Of a stretch of 64,000 bases of DNA, positions 11,730-22,880 are shown piece by piece (the first letter of the stretch is position 1; each line of letters opens with the position of its first letter). The position numbers were made by a program, and so were the translations under genes. This stretch comes from Piliocolobus tephrosceles (taxonomy: Eukaryota > Chordata > Mammalia > Primates > Cercopithecidae), in the NCBI RefSeq assembly GCF_002776525.5, contig NC_045437.1:138731150-138795149 (forward strand), read 5' to 3'. The notes under the pieces were generated by a model, which saw only the letters and a list, made by a program, of their open reading frames with translations, was not told the origin of the DNA and searched no databases.

Positions 11730-11809
11730 TTAAGCTGGTGCAAAAGTAATTGCGGTCTTTGCCATTGAAAGTAATAGAAGAAATAGCAATTACTTTTGCA
11801 CCATTCTAA
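11730..11809 (+). mobile_element. MADE1 mariner-derived MITE, 80 bp, miR-548-like hairpin potential
   Basis: The element is exactly 80 bp with TA dinucleotides on both sides (11728-11729 and 11810-11811). The left arm has 'ggtgcaaaagtaattgcgg' and the right arm 'caattacttttgcacc', forming a near-perfect palindrome. Primate miR-548 precursors are known to derive from MADE1, and the left arm resembles miR-548 5p sequences. Whether this copy is transcribed is unknown. Confidence 0.93.
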
Positions 11810-11949
11810 TACCTCATAGGGTGGACATATCCTAGCCAGAGCCCTTGAAAACCATTATCCATAGGGTGGTTTGGAAGAGCTCAGCAAAGGCCCAGCACAT
11901 GGGAAGCACTCAGGTAAATTATAACTCTAAACAGTAATGACCTTAAATT

Positions 11950-12160
11950 ATTGTCTCTTCATTCAACAGGCTTGCTATACCTACCAGATCCAGCAATTTT
12001 GTAATTGCTTTACTTACATTAACCTACCCCTAATACTGACAAGGGAGGAACTATTACTACACGGGCAGTTTACAGATCAAAAAATTGAGCTTCACCGAAG
12101 CTGAAAAACTTGCCAAGCTCAGACTAGACAGTGGGAGAACACAACCCAAGCCTGCCACCA
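11950..12160 (-). repeat. MIR SINE
   Basis: 'gggcagtttacagatcaaaaaattgag' followed by 'acttgccaagctcagactag' shows a degraded reverse MIR. Confidence 0.65.
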
Positions 12161-12179
12161 CCCCAGCAGATAGAAGGTA

Positions 12180-12335
12180 GCTTGGACAGCAAGAAGAGGT
12201 TCACAATCCAGCTGTGCCATTCACTCTTCAGTGGCCTGGAGCTCATAAGTCAACCTTTCTGGGACCCATGTCCTCATGTTTAAAACAAGAGGCCAGATGA
12301 GAGTTCTTCTGGCTCTAAAATTTCATAACCCTCAT
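12180..12335 (+). repeat. MIR SINE
   Basis: It has 'agctgtgccattcactcttcagtggcctgg', 'cctcatgtttaaaacaagag' and a terminal 'ggctctaaaatttcat'. Confidence 0.65.
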
Positions 12336-12394
12336 CTGTTATTCCCTCTCTTCTCAAACCTTCTTCCAACATAAATGATGATAATTCGTCATTA

Positions 12395-12740
12395 AATTAG
12401 GATTTTTTTAAAAAGTTGTTTAAGGAGAAAAAAAGATTGTCTCAAACTGAGTGTTTCTCATTGTAAAACTCCGTTTTCTCACTAAATACTGGATTAATGC
12501 TGTTTAAATTGCATTGCTGGAATGAGTGGGGGAGGGGAGAATTAATGAACTTCTAAGCAAAAATGTTCATTAGCTGGAGAAGATCTAAATTAATGAGGAA
12601 GAAACACTAAAAAACAGTCATGGCAGACCAGCTTTCTCTAGAATTATATTATTAACAAAATGCAATGAAATGGCAATTGGTTCGAAGTGGAGAACAAAGA
12701 ACAATCAAGGAGAAATGCAGTGGCCTGTTTCATTCATAGC
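12395..12740. other. Unassigned AT-rich non-repeat block, candidate conserved non-coding element
   Basis: No repeat family is recognisable. The block is rich in TAAT/ATTA cores (ggattaatgc, gaattaatgaac, tcattagct, aaattaatgagg), as often seen in conserved developmental enhancers. Conservation cannot be tested from one sequence. Confidence 0.3.
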
Positions 12741-12789
12741 ATCCCGAAATGTAGAGTGGGAAGGAAACCCTGGTGAGCTCATCCTTGAT

Positions 12790-12985
12790 AAGTAACCAAA
12801 ATAATGCTAAGAGCAACTGTTAAGGGTTTTACATATATTATCTCATTTAACCCCTCACAATCCAGTAGTGTAAGCTCTGTCTCCATTTCATCGCTAAGGC
12901 AAGTACATCCAGAGACGTTTACTTCTTGCCCACACAGCAGAACCAGTATTTAAATCCAGATTTAACATCAAATCCTGTCCCCACA
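12790..12985 (-). repeat. MIR SINE
   Basis: 'ttacatatattatctcatttaacccc' followed by 'aaccagtatttaaatccag' is a reverse MIR. Confidence 0.8.
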
Positions 12986-13994
12986 ACCTCCTCCCCATCT
13001 ACTGCTTTACTTTGGCTAGCCTCTGTTTGAATATCTCAGCTGCCAGGGGATTTACTGCCTCACAAGATGGCCCAATTCAGCATCTTCCTAAATTGAGTAT
13101 TCCTCCTTGTGACTTTGTCCAAAAGACATCCAGGGGTGTCCAACGGAGATAATATAATTATGGGTTCTTAGTTTCTGATTCTGGTTGGGCCAGCAAAACC
13201 CCTTCCTCATCCCTCTTTTCCACATTTCACTAGAGACAAAAACTAAAAACCACGGCTTCAGGCTGCTAAAAGTCTAAAACAAAACAAAACAGAACAACAA
13301 AATAAGGCGGGTTGGACAAGCTTGCTAGACTCTGACCCCACCTCCACTCACCCACGGTGTGTTCCAACATCTCCTCCTTCCCTGTGGCAGCCCTTCAGAA
13401 ATTTAAAGTCACTGATGACCGTGAATGTTCTCACCTCCCGGGGAAAAGTCTCTCATCCTTTTCCTTGTTCTCCATATGGCAAGGTCTCCAGATCCTTCCT
13501 CTGTCACTCACATTCTTCAGAACACACTCAGGTTTGATGATGAGACTCTTAGAGAACCGAACCCATATTTCTAAGTGTATCCCAGCCAGAAGAGAATGCA
13601 GAAGGACCATCTCCTCCCTTATTTTAGGCTTGCTACTTCTGTTAATGAGCTCCAAGAGTGGCTCATCTGTATCAGCAGCTGGGTCACATATTGGCTTATG
13701 ATGGGCTTGCTCCCAAATAGCTAGGACCTCTCTAGATATTTTTGCACAGGGCCTTCTTAGCTAGTGTGTGATCAGCTGCACTGTTCAACAATTAGTTGGT
13801 TCTAAGCAGAATGCAATTAAATAGATCCCGCCAGACAAAACTACCAAAGAAAACTCCAGTGTTCTATCCCACTCAAAATCTTTCTTCTTCATGAAGTGAC
13901 TGTTATCAGTTGGTCTAACAGGAATAGAACATCCTGTTCACCAATAAAATAATCACTGCTCCTTATAAGCCCTGAGGCCATTGTTTTATAAATC
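12986..13994. other. Unassigned intergenic sequence
   Basis: No gene is recognised. A short (AAAAC)n patch lies at 13277-13300. Overlapping ORFs of 71-114 codons at 13322-13701 have no recognisable domain. Confidence 0.4.
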
Positions 13995-14645
13995 ATTTCC
14001 ATGTCAGTAACAAAAACTACCATTTTAAGCACTGACTATGAGATAACGCTCCAGGCAAGTTAATTACCCTAACTTAATGATAATCCTACACATTCAGCAT
14101 TATTATTATTTCCTTTTTCCAGATGAAGAAACTGAGGCACAGAGGAGTTTAGTGACCTGCTCAAGGGTTCACAACTGCCTTAACCTTTTTTTCTTGTCAG
14201 TGCCAGGTGTATTAGTCCATTTTCACGCTGCTAATAAAGACATACCCAAGACTGGGTAATTTATACAGGAAAGAGGTTTAATGGACTCACAGTTCCACAT
14301 GGCTGGGGAGGCCTCACAATCATGGTGGAAGGAGAGGAGCAAGTCACATCTTACGCAGATGGCAGAAGGCAAAGGGAGACTTTGTGCAGGACAACTCCCG
14401 CTTATAAAACCATCAGATCTCAGGCGACTTATTCACTATCGCGAGAACAGCACAGAAAAGACATGCCCCCGTGATTCAATTACCTGCCACTGGGTCCCTC
14501 CCACGACATGTGGGGATTGTGGGAGCTACAATTCAAGATGAGCTTTGGGTGGGGACATAGCCAAAACATATAACCAGGGCTGAGATTCAAACCCATCTTT
14601 GGTACCAGATCCAAAGCTCACACTTTTTCCACCACAACACAGTGG
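13995..14645 (-). repeat. MIR SINE split by a THE1-like LTR
   Basis: The first part has 'ttttccagatgaagaaactgaggcacagagg'. The second part, after the LTR, continues with 'ctgagattcaaacccatctttgg'. The two parts join at the LTR target duplication. Confidence 0.85.
14207..14572 (-). mobile_element. THE1/MST-type MaLR solo LTR
   Basis: Reverse orientation: it starts 'tgtattagtccattttcacg', runs through 'agttccacatggctggggag' and 'gattcaattacctgccactg', and ends 'gggtggggacatagccaaaa'. Five-base flanks gccag/accag (14202-14206 and 14573-14577) fit an ERVL-MaLR target duplication. Confidence 0.9.
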
Positions 14646-14689
14646 CTTCCAAATCCAAAACTTCCTGCATTGGCCCATACTGGGCTGAG

Positions 14690-14795
14690 AAGTTTCTATC
14701 TACTTACATAACTTCTTATTTGATTGTCACAAACACCCTAGGATTTGGGGACAGGAGAAACTGAGGGACTTGTGCAAGGTCCCAAGGACGGGTCT
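14690..14795 (-). repeat. MIR SINE fragment
   Basis: 'ttgtcacaaacaccctaggat' followed by 'ggagaaactgagggacttgtgcaaggtc' is a reverse MIR. Confidence 0.65.
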
Positions 14796-14800
14796 TCTTT

Positions 14801-15589
14801 CTGAGTTCTCACTGGTTATTCTCTTCTTGTCCTGCATCCAGGCACAGAGTCCCCTCATTCTGCCTTGTTAATCCATGTTCTTGTTTCTTGCTGAGGATCT
14901 CAGAGCTCAGAGGGCCTCTGCAGGTCAGGGGATTGGAAAGGGCCAAGTTACTCCCCTGCAGAGAAAACCAATCAATCTTATGTCAACCCACCTGCTCTCA
15001 AAAAGAGCAGCTGATCAGCCACAGCTGATTAAAAAAAGGAGTTAATTTAAAGGTCAAATGAAGGCTAAATGTCTATCTGCCCTTCTTTTGTGACAAATGT
15101 ATCTGAGATGTGAGCACAGTGAGATGGTGTTATTTTAAGATGGGTGGCTGATCAGAAACACTGAATTCACCCAGCCTGTGTCAGCCTCATTTTATAAAAC
15201 GCAGTGTCCAGGAGTTACAAAAGGTAAAGCAATGGAGTGAAATGAGCACTGGAATAGGAGGTGTTTTTCCAGAATACATATTGAGCCTTGGCACCAGCTA
15301 CTGGTCTTTGGGGCTACTGCTTGAGCCCTTTGAGTCTGACGTGGCTCATCTTTAAAATGAGATTATGCAAGCCACCATCAAAACAATGCTAGGATAAGAA
15401 GACAGAATTGCCCCCCTGGACTCCCAGTCTTGTGTTGTACCATGCAAGAGATGCAAGAACCCTCAGAAAACAGCTAGCAAGGCTGGTTATAATTAGTGTA
15501 ATCCTATAATCCCCTCCAGTCCCCTAGCAATCACCAGCACCTCTCTGAAACCTGAGTTCACCAGGATATAGTCTAAAGACCAGCTACCT
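14801..15589. other. Unassigned intergenic sequence
   Basis: A degraded MIR-like stretch may be present at 15290-15370 (ctcatctttaaaatgagattatg). Otherwise nothing is recognised. Confidence 0.4.
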
Positions 15590-15700
15590 AAGAGTCTATT
15601 TTTCAAATGGGAAAACTGAGGCCCAGAGAAGTGAAGTAACTCAAAGTCTTGAAGTGAGTTTATGACAGAATCAAGACTAGAATGCAGTGCATAGTTCCAG
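15590..15700 (-). repeat. MIR SINE fragment
   Basis: 'gggaaaactgaggcccagag' followed by 'agtgaagtaactcaaagtc' is the reverse MIR core. Confidence 0.7.
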
Positions 15701-15709
15701 TTTAGTGCA

Positions 15710-15945
15710 CTTTTATTTATTTATTTATTTATTTTTTGACAGGGTCCTGCTCTGTCACCCAGGCTAAAGTATAGTGGTTGATAACAGCTCACTGCAGCCT
15801 CAACCTCCCAGACTCCAGTGATCCTCCCACCTCAGCTTCCTAAGTAGCTGGGACTACAAGCATGTGCCACCACATCCAGCTAATTTTTTCATTTTTTTCT
15901 TTGTACAGTCGGGATCTTACCATGTTGCGCAAGTTGCGATTTCTA
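15710..15945 (-). mobile_element. Truncated old Alu (AluJ-like) with (ATTT)n tail
   Basis: The reverse-strand tail is (TTTA)n at 15710-15737. Body landmarks are 'tctgtcacccaggctaaag' and 'agtagctgggactacaagc'. It breaks off after 'accatgttgcgcaag', so most of the left monomer is missing. Confidence 0.85.
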
Positions 15946-16139
15946 ATATGACATGCTAGTATGGCTTGTTCCTCTTTCCATGTGTAACTATACGTGTATA
16001 ATATACAATGTTCTAAAAATTAACTTTCAAACTCCCTAGATCCCTGAGACTCCAAAAATGTGACAGTGACAAGAAAAGACAGGATTCTTACCTCTGCTCC
16101 AATCAAGGCAAGTCTGTGTTTTTCTCTAATATCTGTTAA

Positions 16140-16350
16140 TAGTATCGGCTAACATTTATTGAGCACTTAATACCAGGTTCCGTGTGAGTATTTTTAATGT
16201 GCATCATCTTACTTCATAATCCCAAGAGACTGTGAGGTAGCTGTTAGTCTTTTTCCCATTATAGAGATGAGGAAACTGAGGGTTAGAAAGGTTAAGTCAC
16301 TTGTTCAAAGCCATCCAGCAGGAAGTGGAGCAGGAGTCACACCCAGGTAG
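16140..16350 (-). repeat. MIR SINE
   Basis: 'ggctaacatttattgagcac' followed by 'atagagatgaggaaactgag' is a well-preserved reverse MIR. Confidence 0.85.
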
Positions 16351-16499
16351 ACTTACCCACAGGGCCTTTACCAGCAACCCTGTGTTTTTCTACCCAAGTA
16401 CAATTTCCTTTAAAGAAAGGGACACACCTCCTACCTATTCTTTTTTCTTTTCTTCTTTACATTTTTTAGTTTGGAAGGCACTACTCTGAGGTTGGGGAG

Positions 16500-16920
16500 A
16501 AGCACCCCCGTTTCTCTAAGCACCTCACTGTGTGTGTTGGGTAGGGCATCTTAATGAATAGGTCAGTCTTCCCTAGAAGTGAAGTGGGGGGACCCACCAA
16601 AACTGTGCCCTCCACTAGACCAACACAGTGTCCAGGAGATGTTCCACTGGAGCTGCAGCGCTGTCAGCGAGGCCACTGCAAAGGCAGTCATCTCAGCCCA
16701 AGTGTGCTTCCCTCCCCTCGTCCATGGCATCTGCAGCTGCTTCCCCTGCAACAGTCCCACCAGAGAGATGAGACAACAGCAGCCTTGGCGCACACACAGC
16801 TTCTCTGGAGTCATGCTAGAGTTTACCGTCAAGCCCAAATCCAAACCTCAGCTTTGAAACAACCTACTTTCCTTCAACAAATTCCTGCAGCTTTGACTTG
16901 TCCCTGATCTTTTCTGCCTT
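16500..16920. other. GC-elevated unassigned segment with overlapping ORFs
   Basis: This stretch is richer in GC than its surroundings. It holds ORFs of 92-117 codons on both strands (16554-16907, 16563-16844, 16579-16857). None shows a recognisable domain, and frames on both strands being open points to composition rather than coding. Confidence 0.3.
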
Positions 16921-17474
16921 GACCCCAGAAATGCCAGCTACACACAGGGCTGCTGAGACAAAGGCTATATATAAATGCCTGGGCCTTGAGATTCCTATTT
17001 CAAAAGTAGTCAATACACTCCTGTTTACTCAACTCCCCAAGCTTGCCTGGGACTGAGTAGCTGGGTCCCTTCGGAAAGGACCCAGAAAGGAGATGCCAGA
17101 TAGACATCCTCTGACCTACAGTACAAGTAAGCAGGGACAGCAGATTCCAACGCCTGCTCTAGCAATGCTGCCCAGCTTTCCTAAATGAACCCTGGTATCA
17201 GCTGAATCATCCTTACAACCACTTAATACAACGCAGGCCTGAGAAGAGTAACATAGGATGATATTTAATGACAAGGAATGACGTTCATGACTGTCAAGGG
17301 GAAAACTCTTTACAATAAATAGTACATTTCAGTTTTATATTTTCAACACATACATATTTACACAAATTCAAATAGAATAAACACACTAAAATTTTTAATG
17401 AAATGTTGTATAAACTGTTTCTATTATAGTTTTTCACTTAAAGTAGCATGAACATCTTTCTGGATACACACAAG

Positions 17475-17520
17475 CGTGTGTGTGTGTATGTGTGTTGTGA
17501 GTGAGTGTGTGTGTGTGTAC
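17475..17520 (+). repeat. (TG)n microsatellite, interrupted
   Basis: TG units are interrupted by TA and GAGTGAG. Confidence 0.9.
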
Positions 17521-17646
17521 CTCCTCTGTGTTAGATTACCTGTGATTTTGTTCCTTCTCATTTCTATGTTTTGGGAAGAAAGCTATTGAATTTGCATGCC
17601 TGCCTGCTACTTGTCCTTTGAGGAACAATCCATCCACCCAAACAGT

Positions 17647-17837
17647 TGTGGCAGGGCCATGATAGTGCTCTTATCCTCACCAATACCGCCACATGACTCA
17701 GGCTAGGCCAGCAGAGCCCTCCCTCCCCTCACACACAGTGAATGGTTCAGAGGAGAGCTCATGGCCCAAAGTGCGCTTTCATCTCCTCTAAGACTTACTA
17801 TCTCAGCATTGTAAGGGAGAGGAGCTTGCTTGTCCTC
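17647..17837 (+). repeat. Inverted repeat, arm A (unidentified element)
   Basis: It starts 'tgtggcagggccatgatagt' and is repeated in reverse complement at 18573-18776. The first 115 bases of the pair match at about 90% by hand alignment. The inner ends match more poorly and include an indel of about 15 bases. The family was not identified. Confidence 0.85.
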
Positions 17838-18129
17838 TGGGATATCAAGCTAAAAAGACCATAATTAGCCAAGAAGTATTGGGAGATTCATTATGCTGCT
17901 TCCAGTATATGAAGCAATCCTTTCTTAGAATGAAGGCAAGACAGATCAGAAAACAGAGCCAGGAAGTGAAGAGAGAGCCCTAATGACACTGAGCTTCAGG
18001 ATCCAGCCGTGGCTAAAGCTGGAATGATCCCTGAAATTCTCAGTTATATGCTCTAATAGATTTCCTCTTATACTAATGTGAATTAAATTTCTGTAAGAGA
18101 CACAGCACCTGTGTTTTCTAATAAACAAC

Positions 18130-18176
18130 TACATGTGCATATGTGTGTATATATGTATGTGTGTATATATATACAC
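18130..18176 (+). repeat. TA/TG simple repeat
   Basis: Alternating TATG/TATA units form a near-palindromic patch between the two inverted-repeat arms. Confidence 0.85.
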
Positions 18177-18572
18177 TATACCCCTTTTTATGAACAATAA
18201 TAAATTCAATCCGTTCTTTAAGCTTTATCAGTGTATTCCTCAAAAGTCCTTCTCTGTTTATAGCATCAATTTTGCACTCCATACTGCCATATATTGTTAA
18301 TTCATTGATTTTTTCATATGTCAGAATCTCCCCAAATAAGTAAGTTCCTTGAAGAAGGAGTTGTGCCTACCTTACTGCATAACACCCAGCACTATGCATT
18401 GTTTAAAGTAGGAACGTGAAAAGCTCCACCCCACCCTGTCACCCCATCAGCAGACATGCATTTAGGTTAGATTTCGTCTCAGCAGGATGAGGTGCCTTAC
18501 AGCATTCTCACTCCTGTAAGTTCATTAGAAGAGAGCTACCTAGGATTTGGGTTTGTGCTCATGTTTATCTGC

Positions 18573-18776
18573 AAGGACAAGCAAGATCCTCTCTCTTACA
18601 ACACTGACATAGTAAGAGGCTCTTACTCCTCTTAGAGGAGACTCAAGCTTAAACCGGGCTACAAGCTCTCCTCTGAACCACTCACTGTGCATGAGGGGAG
18701 GGAGAGCTCTGCTCCCCTAGCCTCAGTCATGTGGCAGTATTGGTGAGGATGAGAGCACTATCATGGCCCTGCCACA
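18573..18776 (-). repeat. Inverted repeat, arm B
   Basis: It is the reverse complement of arm A at 17647-17837, ending 'atcatggccctgccaca'. The spacer between the arms is 735 bases. Confidence 0.85.
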
Positions 18777-18959
18777 TGATCAAACCCAGAATCACTGAAT
18801 GTCAGAGTGGGAAGAAACTTCAGCCATCACCCCGCCCAGTGGTTTTCAAAGTGGTTTTATGAAAGCTTGCGGCTGTGCGTGGATGTCGGGAGGCAGGCAT
18901 CCTAAAGTCTGATGAGAGAAGCAAGTGGTTATGCTGAATGGACTAACTCCATGCCCCTG

Positions 18960-19110
18960 TTTCCACCAGAGCAGTCTTTATTGAATCCTTTTAAATACTG
19001 AGATTGTTAAAAAATGCTAACTCCTGGGTTCTTTCCTAGACATACCGAAACCTATGATCAGATTTGTGATTCCAGCATTTTCTTTTTAACAAGCTGGCAC
19101 TAAAGTTTAG
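18960..19110. mobile_element. Possible MER5-like DNA transposon fragment
   Basis: 'aaaatgctaactcctgggttc' and 'gattccagcattttctttttaacaagctgg' resemble the MER5A inner repeats. The match is weak. Confidence 0.4.
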
Positions 19111-19115
19111 TCAGC

Positions 19116-20079
19116 ATGACTCTAGCATCCCCAGAAATTGAGCCCCTTGCTATCCATATCTGGAAATCCCATCCATCCCTACCAGGTCCCTGCCTGGCTA
19201 ACCTCCACCCTCCTGGGGAGCAGTAATTGAATGTCACATGTTGAGCATAATCCTAGAAAATCCTCTGTCATCATGCTCAAGTCCCAACAGCTTGTAGTAA
19301 TTAGATCTAGACTGGAGAGAGGTACAAAGGAATCATACACTGATACAGTTTGAAGCTTCTGAGGTTCATGCAATGAGGGAGACCAGGATCAGTCAAAGAA
19401 AGTGTAGCTACAAATTCCAAGAAAGGGGCAGCATGGAGCCACAATATCCGTGGGACATTCCCAATTCATTTCAGCTCCTCTCACCCCTCCTGTCCCCAAC
19501 CTAGTGTCCTATTCAGAAAGGACATGCAAATGTGGTAGCAAACTTCATCTCTTGCAATATTAGATGGTGGATTTTAAAACTCCCCCTCTTTTGGACTGGT
19601 TACATTTTATCAACTTGATTTAAAAACAAAGAACCCTTCCTATTCTTTCTCCCCACCTCTTGAGTCAGAATCCACAGGAGTGGAATCCTGAAATCTGTAT
19701 TTTTATAAACATCACATTGATTTTTATGTAGCCAGTTCAGCTCCAATCCACAAACTAAATTTGGTAGCCCCCATACATGTCCACATTTGAATGTTCCTAG
19801 GTTCTGTTAAAAAAGAAAAAAAGATTAGGATAGAAGAGGAAATCAAAAGATGGCCTGAAAAAATAGGAAAAAGAAAAAAAAAAGGCCTGGAAAGAACAAA
19901 AGAGTTAGAAAAATCACCATTTTGCAACCACTAATGAAAAGATGGACCCAGACAGGATGATCAGGGCATGCCAGACTCATTAGGTGAAAGGCTGACTGGA
20001 GAACTTTGCCATGGTGGGACCAGATTGACATCATGCAGATTAGGACGACTTAACATTACACACCCAGAATGTGGTAGAA
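19116..20079. other. Unassigned intergenic sequence
   Basis: No recognised feature apart from an A/G-rich patch near 19808-19885. Confidence 0.4.
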
Positions 20080-20725
20080 AAGGAAGTACAATACTCACAA
20101 TATGTACAAAGTCATCTAGCTAAAAAATGGAGCCTGAATATAATCATACTCTAAACTTACTGCCACTTTATAGGAAATACTGGGGATAAAAGAACAACTT
20201 AAATAACAAGAAGGGATAAAAGAAAAACTTAAATAACATCAGGAAGAAGTAATCAACTAAATTCATAATCTACAAAAGAACCAATTTCTCTAACAAGCCA
20301 ATGGTATTAAAAGGTGGAGAGAAGGGGACACCATTAAAAAATAAAGGAGGCTTAAGAGACATAATTACCCAATACAATGCATGAACCTTGTTTAAATCCT
20401 GATTTCAATGAAGCAATTATTAAAAGGCAATTTTCGAATCAATCTGGGAAGTGTTAAGTATGATTAGTTACCAATGCTATTCAGGATTATTGGAAATGCT
20501 GCTAGGCACAAAGAATCTGAAGTCCTTATTAATTAAAGCTACATATGAAGCATTTATAGGTAGAATGACATGATTCTGGCATTTACTTTAAAATACTCCA
20601 GTTTAAAAAAAATGGTTAAAGTAAGATTAGCAAAATGTTGATAATTGCTAAAACTGGATAATAGTATTATATTATTCTCTCTACTTTTTTGTAGTTTTAA
20701 GCATCTCCGTTATAACTTCTTTTTA
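20080..20725 (+). mobile_element. L1M-type 3' UTR (old LINE-1)
   Basis: It has 'acaatgcatgaaccttgttt', 'cctgatttcaatgaagcaat', 'gaatgacatgattctggcatttac', 'aaaatgttgataattgctaa' and a terminal 'ttattctctctacttttttg', in the order of old L1 3' UTRs. A local 30-base tandem duplication lies at 20183-20237. Confidence 0.75.
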
Positions 20726-21029
20726 ATTCCTGGCACCATTATTTATCCCTAGTAGGAAATGAGTTGATGATTGGTGAGAGGGGGTAAGAGTAAAAGTGAA
20801 CAAATGAAAACATAACTGACACGCAGGAAGCTAATGGCTAACTGAACTCCTACTCAGCATCACCCAATGTAAATATGAAAACTCCTTCTTAGATGTCCAA
20901 TGAGTTTTGCCTCATACTGTATTTCAGGCCTCAAATTACATTTCATGAGGTTAAAAAAAAAAAATACCATGGGAAGGTTAGAGTCTGGCAAGAAGGGTCA
21001 AAATATAAGCAAAATATAATGTACAGAGT

Positions 21030-21180
21030 AATAATTAAGCAAAGCAAATTTATCTAAGTACTTCCTCTGTTCTAGAAACCGTGTCTTATTTGATCTTCAC
21101 AACACCTCAAAGGTAATTATCATGCCCAATTATAAAGAAACTAAGTCCTAATAAAGCTCATATCAAGTTCACGCCAGGTA
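21030..21180 (-). repeat. MIR SINE
   Basis: 'ttgatcttcacaacacctcaaagg' and 'aattataaagaaactaagtcc' show reverse MIR order. Confidence 0.65.
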
Positions 21181-21519
21181 GTACCCGGGCGGAGGAGGCA
21201 GCCTACAGGACCTAATATGGTGTATAGAGAAAATGCACTTGGGAAGATGGAGTCACTTCTTGCTTATTCTTCTACAGGAATAAGTGTAATAATGGGGGAG
21301 GTAATGTTCTTGCTTTGAACAATTTGCAATTGCCCACCTGGAAGGGCAATTTAGAAGGTTATGTTGATACCAGTTTTCTTTTGTCTTAAGAATTGAAGGG
21401 AACCTTGAACTATTTAGCAAAGTTCAAAGCTCTGAGGTTGTTCAACCCATGAGAATCTTCCCTTCTTGGATCTGCTTCTTCTTCAAATTCCAGCTCAGTT
21501 CCCATTAGAAGAGCCAAGC

Positions 21520-21728
21520 CTTTAGGGATTGCTACCTTGAAGTCAGATAGATGTGGGGTTTGATTCCAGCACTGGATCACTGGGATCACCAATTTATGGG
21601 AAGTTCTTGGACTCTTGGGCCCACCTGTAAAGTGAGAGGGTGATTGTCCCTCCTCCACAAGATAATATTGGTATCTACATAATATGTTTAATACCATGCA
21701 AGGGATAAATAAATCTTAGCTGTTATTA
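21520..21728 (+). repeat. MIR SINE
   Basis: 'gaagtcagatagatgtgggg', 'gatcaccaatttatgggaag' and the terminal 'aagggataaataaatcttagctgttatt' fit the forward MIR. Confidence 0.7.
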
Positions 21729-21924
21729 GAATAATAAAACTTTGCACCCCACTGAGATTTTTCCTTTTCACAGAACCCTCGTGCACGCTGACCAGTGAAC
21801 TTCAGCCAATGATAAACCAATGCCTAGCTCACAGTATACAGTAGGCAGTTAATAAACATTTACTGTATACATTGATGTCTACCTAGTGATGTCTCTCCCA
21901 TAGGCTTATAACATTATTTAACTT

Positions 21925-22045
21925 TGGTACATGTTCTTCAACTGGAAGGTAACTATGGAAGACAGAAACTTATCTGCCAATTATGTATCCCCCAAAGCAT
22001 ATAGCATGAGACTAGAGGCTCAAGAAACACTTGCTAAATGAATGG
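21925..22045 (+). repeat. L2 LINE 3' end
   Basis: 'ggaagacagaaacttatctg' to 'cacttgctaaatgaatgg' resembles the L2 terminus. Confidence 0.5.
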
Positions 22046-22739
22046 CAAAGAATTGGCTGTATCTATGGGACAGAATGACCAGCACCAAGTGTGTCTATAG
22101 CATGGCCTCCAGTTGAGCTCATTCTATAGGAAACAATGCAAAACCTAACAACCAAGTCCAGTGGAGGTAATTCAAGCTCCAGGCAACCAGAAGCAATTTC
22201 TCCCAACTATCTGCAATATCCACCTCTGCTCTCTGCTCTACCAGGCCAGGAAGTGGACGTGTTCCTCTCAGAGATGTGTGATGCCTCTGTTGGGACAGAG
22301 GAAATGCTGCAGCAGTGACAGTGTCTGTGCAGGAACGCGTGCAGCAGGCTGCCCTGCTGGAGAGACGCAGGCTGGCCAGGGAGCTGAGGGCTCCACTCCC
22401 CTGGGCATGGCATGCTGCCGCAGCTGACCACAGTAATTCATCATGCTTAAAAACTCACCTTGGGAGGGGCCCTGAAGGAGGTAGGGGAGCTGAAGCCACA
22501 GTTTCTCAGGAAAATTCAGAGCCTGTGATTTTTTTTTTAGTCTTTTTCATCAAGCCTAAAAGGATAGTGAGAATCATCCAATCCGCAGGATTTTATGAAC
22601 ATGATCTGAAACAGGAACTCTCATTCTGGACTGAACAGTCAAAACAATCTAAGAAAAACTGACCTCACCTATTAGACAAATTCCCTTTTCACTGCAAAGC
22701 ATCTTCCCACATCACAACACCTATCCCACTGCTTTTGAC
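22046..22739. other. Unassigned, partly GC-rich sequence
   Basis: 22250-22430 is GC-elevated with ORFs on both strands (for example 22315-22662, 115 codons). No domain or gene is recognised. Confidence 0.35.
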
Positions 22740-22744
22740 ACTGT

Positions 22745-22880
22745 TTTCTGTGTGAGGAAATGAGCTCAGGTTTAAGGATGCAGGTGTCTAGCCCAGCCAC
22801 TGCATGGCCTTGGGCAAGTCACTCCTGCTCTCTCAACCTCAGCTTCCTTATCTATAAGAAGAATGAGCTATATCAGAGTG
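22745..22880 (+). repeat. MIR SINE
   Basis: 'actgcatggccttgggcaag' followed by 'cctcagcttccttatctataag' is the MIR core. Confidence 0.75.

Noticed and set aside
16554..16907. Overlapping ORFs of 92-117 codons on both strands
   Set aside because: Several frames open on both strands in a locally GC-rich stretch indicate composition; no family recognised.
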